A stretch of 9,777 nucleotides of DNA, from the NCBI GenBank assembly GCA_015494505.1, contig WGBB01000047.1, positions 1 through 9,777 on the forward strand, written 5' to 3'. Made by a program: the position numbers and the translations under genes. Positions 6,737-9,777 of this stretch are shown here, piece after piece (position 1 is the stretch's first letter; each line of letters starts with the position of its first letter). The notes beneath the pieces are model-generated. The model saw nothing but the letters and a program-made list of their open reading frames with translations, was not told the DNA's origin and made no database searches. This DNA comes from Nitratiruptor sp. (GTDB lineage Bacteria > Campylobacterota > Campylobacteria > Campylobacterales > Nitratiruptoraceae).

Positions 6737-6765
6737 AAAATCTTAACACAATCCTATAAAATCTT
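6737..6765. repeat. Two direct copies of AAAATCTT, 21 bases apart
   Basis: AAAATCTT occurs at 6737-6744 and 6758-6765. The 21-base spacing is two turns of the helix, so both copies face the same side of the DNA. They lie about 60 and 80 bases upstream of the rightward -10 box. Such an arrangement suits a dimeric activator, but in an A/T-rich intergenic region an 8-base repeat can also arise by chance. Confidence 0.3.
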
Positions 6766-6817
6766 CTGATACTAAAGTAGCAAAAGCGCATTTAGCCAAG
6801 TTTTAGTAAAGCTTTCT

Positions 6818-6823
6818 TATAAT
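6818..6823 (+). promoter_or_regulatory. Predicted -10 box for the ctpA-purC-purS-purQ operon
   Basis: A perfect TATAAT lies 38 bases before the ATG of the S41 peptidase gene, in an A/T-rich context. No good -35 hexamer is seen at 17 bases (GCCAAG is there); in Campylobacterota sigma-70 promoters often lack a conserved -35 box. Transcription would start near 6830, giving a leader of about 30 bases. It is the only promoter candidate in front of these four overlapping genes. Confidence 0.6.
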
Positions 6824-6860
6824 ATTAGACAAAATTTGAGACCTCACAGGATGTATAGAT

Positions 6861-8159
6861 ATGAAAAAAATCCGACCCTTTTTTGTTGGCGTAGCTACTG
6901 CTATCGCACTGAGCACCGTCAGTACGATATACGCAAAAAGTAGTGTGGATAGCAACCTTACTTCCAAACTCCAATCCATTGCAAAATTCACTAAAGTAGT
7001 CAATACCGTCGAACGCTACTACGTCGATCCTCTTACCATAGAGCAGATCATCGACAAAGCGATAGCCGGGCTTATGAGCAATCTCGACGCCCACTCTGCA
7101 TATCTCAATAAAAAGCAGTATAAAGAGCTCGAGATAGAAACTAAAGGGGAATTCGGCGGACTCGGCATCACCGTAGGCATGCGCGACGGAGCGCTAACGG
7201 TCATCGCACCTCTGGAGGGTACACCTGCCGACAAAGCAGGCCTCAAAGCGGGCGACATCATCCTCAAAATCAACGACAAATCCACACTCGACATGACCCT
7301 CGATGAAGCGGTCAATCTCATGCGCGGCAAACCGGGTACCAAAATCACCCTTACAATTTTTCGCAAAGGCCTGGCCAAACCTTTTAAAGTCACTATCACA
7401 CGTGCTATCATCAAAGTGAAATCTGTCTATGCGAAACACATTATCGATGACGATATCTTGTATCTGCGCATCACCAACTTCGACCAAAAAGTGGTCAAAG
7501 ATGTCAAAAAGATTTTAGGCCACAACAAGAATCTCAAAGGCATTGTGATCGATCTGCGTAACAATCCTGGCGGCCTCCTCGATCAAGCCGTAGGACTATC
7601 CGATCTTTTCATCGACGAAGGTGTGATTGTGAGCCAAAAGGGGCGCGTCAAGAGTGAAAATCGTGTCTACTACGCCCACAAAGCCGGCACCTATGCCGAT
7701 ATCCCTCTTGTAGTCCTTGTCAACGGCGGGAGTGCAAGTGCCAGTGAGATCGTCAGCGGCGCACTGCAAGACCATCATCGTGCCGTGATCGTAGGACAAA
7801 AGACGTTTGGAAAAGGAAGCGTGCAGGTTATTTTGCCTCTAACGAAAGAGGAAGCGATCAAACTCACCATCGCACGCTACTATCTGCCAAGCGGCCGCAC
7901 CATCCAGGCAAAAGGTATAACGCCGGATATCGTGGTCTATCCCGGCAAAGTACAAAAAGTGGAAGATGAATTCGCCATCAAAGAAGCCGAACTTAAAGCG
8001 CATCTTAGAAGCGAACTGGAAAAAGTGGAAGGCAAAAAAGCCAAAAAGAAAAAAGAGAACAAAGACCTCATAGACGAAAAGAAACTCTATGAAGACGCCC
8101 AACTCAAAGAGGGTTACGACGTGCTCAAAGCCCTCATCATCGCAAAGGAGAGAAAGTGA
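6861..8159 (+). CDS. Carboxyl-terminal processing peptidase, S41 family (CtpA-like), periplasmic
   Basis: This 432-residue protease is probably exported: MKKIRPFF is followed by a hydrophobic stretch to about residue 22 and a likely signal-peptidase site after YA at about 25. A PDZ domain covers about 95-180 (GLGITV, PADKAGLKAGDIILKIN), inside and before the S41 catalytic domain (about 190-360). Motifs include DLRNNPGG (231-238), GSASASEIVSGAL and KTFGKGSVQ. By spacing against CtpB of Bacillus the Ser-Lys-Gln triad is S293, K318 and Q322. The tail after 361 is rich in Lys and Glu, apparently helical. The ATG at 6861 has AGGA 9 bases before it; an ATG 10 bases earlier is out of frame. Such proteases trim envelope proteins at their C-termini or act in proteolytic signalling; the substrate is not known. 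The TGA stop overlaps the purC start by four bases (GTGA), as far as I recall also adjacent to purC in Campylobacter. Confidence 0.93.
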   Translation: MKKIRPFFVGVATAIALSTVSTIYAKSSVDSNLTSKLQSIAKFTKVVNTVERYYVDPLTIEQIIDKAIAGLMSNLDAHSAYLNKKQYKELEIETKGEFGGLGITVGMRDGALTVIAPLEGTPADKAGLKAGDIILKINDKSTLDMTLDEAVNLMRGKPGTKITLTIFRKGLAKPFKVTITRAIIKVKSVYAKHIIDDDILYLRITNFDQKVVKDVKKILGHNKNLKGIVIDLRNNPGGLLDQAVGLSDLFIDEGVIVSQKGRVKSENRVYYAHKAGTYADIPLVVLVNGGSASASEIVSGALQDHHRAVIVGQKTFGKGSVQVILPLTKEEAIKLTIARYYLPSGRTIQAKGITPDIVVYPGKVQKVEDEFAIKEAELKAHLRSELEKVEGKKAKKKKENKDLIDEKKLYEDAQLKEGYDVLKALIIAKERK

Positions 8160-8875
8160 CGAAGCAAAAACTCCTCTATGAAGGAAAAGCGAAAAAGATT
8201 TGGTCCACCGAAGACGAAAATCTCTACATCGCTGAATTCAAAGACGACTTAACGGCATTTGACGCCCAAAAAAGAAGTGAAGCCGAGGGCAAAGGCGCAC
8301 TCAACTGCAAAATCAGTGCCAATCTTTTCAAGCTTCTCGAAGATCACGGTATCAAGACCCATTTCGTCGAATGCATCAGCGACAACGAGATGGTGATCAA
8401 AAAAGCTGAGATGATCATGATCGAAGTGGTGGTGCGCAACATCGCCACAGGATCTCTCACAAGACGCCTGGGCATTCCCGACGGTACCGTGCTTCCTTTC
8501 GCACTCGTGGAGTTTTACTATAAAAACGACGAGCTGCACGACCCTCTCATCAACGACGAGCACGCCCTCATCCTAAATCTCGTAGAACACGAGAGCGAAC
8601 TGGAAGAGCTTAAGCGCCTAGGACGCGAAATCAACGTGGTACTCAAGAGCTTTTTTGACAAAGCCAATCTCAATCTCGTGGATTTTAAAGTGGAATTTGG
8701 CAAAGATAGCGAGGGCAACATCATCCTCGCAGACGAAATCAGTCCCGATAGCTGCCGTTTCTGGGACAAAACCAGCGGCGAAAAACTGGATAAAGACCTC
8801 TTTCGCCATGATCTCGGCGATGTAAAAGTAGCGTATGAAGAAGTCCTCAATCGTATAGCAAAGGTGATGCAATGA
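8156..8875 (+). CDS. purC: Phosphoribosylaminoimidazole-succinocarboxamide synthase (SAICAR synthetase)
   Basis: PurC joins aspartate to CAIR using ATP to give SAICAR in de novo purine synthesis, in the cytoplasm. The 239-residue product is the usual size of the short bacterial form. Recognisable motifs are LLYEGKAKKIW at the N-terminus (nucleotide-binding loop), FKDDLTAFDAQK, KGALN, the family signature EVVVRNIATGSLTRRLG, DPLINDEHA, and DFKVEFG followed by LADEISPDSCRFWD near the C-terminus. The start is GTG at 8156, overlapping the peptidase stop as GTGA; AAAGGAG lies 5 bases before it, inside the end of the peptidase gene. The gene ends with TGA overlapping the purS start (ATGA). The chain of overlaps indicates one transcript and coupled translation with the protease, purS and purQ. 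Confidence 0.98.
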   Translation: MTKQKLLYEGKAKKIWSTEDENLYIAEFKDDLTAFDAQKRSEAEGKGALNCKISANLFKLLEDHGIKTHFVECISDNEMVIKKAEMIMIEVVVRNIATGSLTRRLGIPDGTVLPFALVEFYYKNDELHDPLINDEHALILNLVEHESELEELKRLGREINVVLKSFFDKANLNLVDFKVEFGKDSEGNIILADEISPDSCRFWDKTSGEKLDKDLFRHDLGDVKVAYEEVLNRIAKVMQ

Positions 8876-9117
8876 AAGCGATCGTCAATATCTATCTCAA
8901 AGAAGGTGTCCTCGATCCTCAGGGAAAAGCGGTCAAACATGCTCTCGGATCGCTAGGTTTTAAAGATGTGGAAGATGTACGCATAGGGAAACAGATTATT
9001 CTTACTCTCAAAGACGGCCACACTGTAGAAGAGGCTAAAAAAGAGGTGGAGCAGATGTGCGAAAAGCTCCTGGCTAACACCGTCATCGAAGATTACGATA
9101 TCGAGATCGTCCAATGA
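8872..9117 (+). CDS. purS: Phosphoribosylformylglycinamidine synthase subunit PurS
   Basis: PurS is the small structural subunit of the three-part FGAM synthase (PurS-PurQ-PurL); it is thought to help bring PurL and the glutaminase PurQ together so that ammonia passes between them. The 81-residue product is the typical length and shows the family pattern: MKAIVNIYLKEGVLDPQGKA at the start, then VKHALGSLGFKDVEDVRIGKQ, then a C-terminal helix (EEAKKEVEQMCEKLLAN) and the strand VIEDYDIEIVQ. It overlaps purC by four bases (ATGA) and purQ by four bases (ATGA). Its presence shows that the organism uses the split enzyme rather than the large single-chain PurL of E. coli; the purL gene itself is not in the window. 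Confidence 0.97.
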   Translation: MKAIVNIYLKEGVLDPQGKAVKHALGSLGFKDVEDVRIGKQIILTLKDGHTVEEAKKEVEQMCEKLLANTVIEDYDIEIVQ

Positions 9118-9777
9118 AAGTAGCCGTCATCCGCTTTCCAGGTACTAACTGCGAATTCGATACGCAGTATGCCTTCGAGAGAATCGGAGCCAAAACCCAG
9201 CTCGTGTGGCACAAGGAGACCGCTCTTCCGGGTGACATCGACCTGGTGGTGCTTCCGGGAGGTTTTAGCTACGGAGACTACCTGCGCAGCGGTGCGATAG
9301 CCCGTTTTAGTCCCGTGATGCAAGCCGTCAAAGCTTTCGCCGAAAAAGGTGGCTACGTTCTTGGTATCTGTAACGGGTTTCAAATCTTGCTCGAATCGCA
9401 CCTTTTGCCGGGAGCTATGAAGCGTAACGAAAATCTCCATTTCATCTCCAAGTTCCAATATATCAAAGTCCTCAATAACGACAACAAGTTTCTCTCTCGC
9501 CTCAACAAAGGCGATATCCTCAACATCCCTATCGCACACGCCGAAGGAAACTATTTCGTCGATAGCGAAACACTCTCTAAGATGTACGACAACGGCCAGG
9601 TGATATTGCAATACTGCAATGCAGAGGGCTACTACGACAATCCCAACGGCAGTGTAGATGCTATCGCCGGGATATGCAACGAAACCAAAAACGTCTTTGG
9701 TCTTATGCCTCATCCCGAGCGAGCCTGCGAGAAAATCCTCGGTAGTGATGACGGTATAAAAATGATAGAAGGATTTA
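9114..9777 (+). CDS. purQ: Phosphoribosylformylglycinamidine synthase subunit PurQ (glutaminase), cut by window edge
   Basis: PurQ is the class I glutamine amidotransferase subunit of FGAM synthase: it releases ammonia from glutamine for PurL. The 221 complete codons visible are almost the whole protein (usually about 220-230 residues). The start MKVAVIRFPGTNCEFDT is typical. The oxyanion-loop region LPGGFSYGDYLRSGAIA is at 47-63, the nucleophile elbow GICNGFQIL has C86, and the partner histidine and glutamate are H200 and E202 in PHPERA. The ATG at 9114 overlaps the purS stop as ATGA. The reading frame is open to the last base of the window, so the stop must lie just beyond. It completes the purC-purS-purQ block downstream of the S41 protease. 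Confidence 0.97.
   Translation, partial: MKVAVIRFPGTNCEFDTQYAFERIGAKTQLVWHKETALPGDIDLVVLPGGFSYGDYLRSGAIARFSPVMQAVKAFAEKGGYVLGICNGFQILLESHLLPGAMKRNENLHFISKFQYIKVLNNDNKFLSRLNKGDILNIPIAHAEGNYFVDSETLSKMYDNGQVILQYCNAEGYYDNPNGSVDAIAGICNETKNVFGLMPHPERACEKILGSDDGIKMIEGF

Noticed and set aside
6646..6860. A small RNA, riboswitch (for example a purine riboswitch) or tRNA in the divergent region
   Set aside because: The predicted leaders of both transcripts are only about 25-30 bases long, and no tRNA-like or purine-aptamer-like folding pattern is visible.
9093..9713. A 206-codon open frame on the minus strand opposite purQ
   Set aside because: purQ is fully supported by catalytic motifs on the plus strand; the opposite frame shows no motifs of its own.

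Overview
The window reads as an ordinary chromosomal segment from a member of the Campylobacterota (former Epsilonproteobacteria). Three things point there: the gene order clpB, then divergently an S41 peptidase, purC, purS and purQ, which matches the arrangement I remember from Campylobacter jejuni; the rpmH-rnpA-yidD-yidC-jag-mnmE cluster with a Jag/KhpB protein between YidC and MnmE; and the character of the proteins (for example a YidC with a short N-terminal insert and a YidD with a C-terminal extension). The genus cannot be fixed from the sequence. Base composition looks close to balanced, which is richer in G+C than Campylobacter or Helicobacter.

Positions 1-3930, minus strand: a very compact operon transcribed leftwards in the order rpmH, rnpA, yidD, yidC, jag, mnmE (mnmE runs off the left edge). 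Neighbouring genes overlap or are separated by at most one base. It combines a ribosomal protein, the RNase P protein, membrane protein insertion factors, an RNA-binding protein and a tRNA wobble-uridine modification GTPase. The main oddity of the window is here: rnpA is intact but has no ATG, GTG or TTG available as a start.

Positions 3931-6645, minus strand: an intact clpB disaggregase gene, ending in a hairpin just after its stop codon, followed by about 90 bases before rpmH.

Positions 6646-6860: a 215-base divergent control region with a good sigma-70-type promoter for clpB, a perfect 7-9-7 inverted repeat lying over its -35 box (candidate heat-shock operator), direct repeats, and a TATAAT box for the rightward genes.

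Positions 6861-9777, plus strand: a periplasmic C-terminal processing protease (S41), then purC, purS and purQ of de novo purine synthesis. All four are joined by 4-base start/stop overlaps (GTGA or ATGA). purQ is cut by the right edge, probably only a few residues short of its end. PurS together with a separate PurQ implies a three-part FGAM synthase with a small PurL encoded outside the window.

I found no mobile elements, CRISPR arrays, tRNA or rRNA genes, and no sign of a previously undescribed system. The observations worth following up are the rnpA start, the clpB operator and the degenerate R3H segment of Jag.
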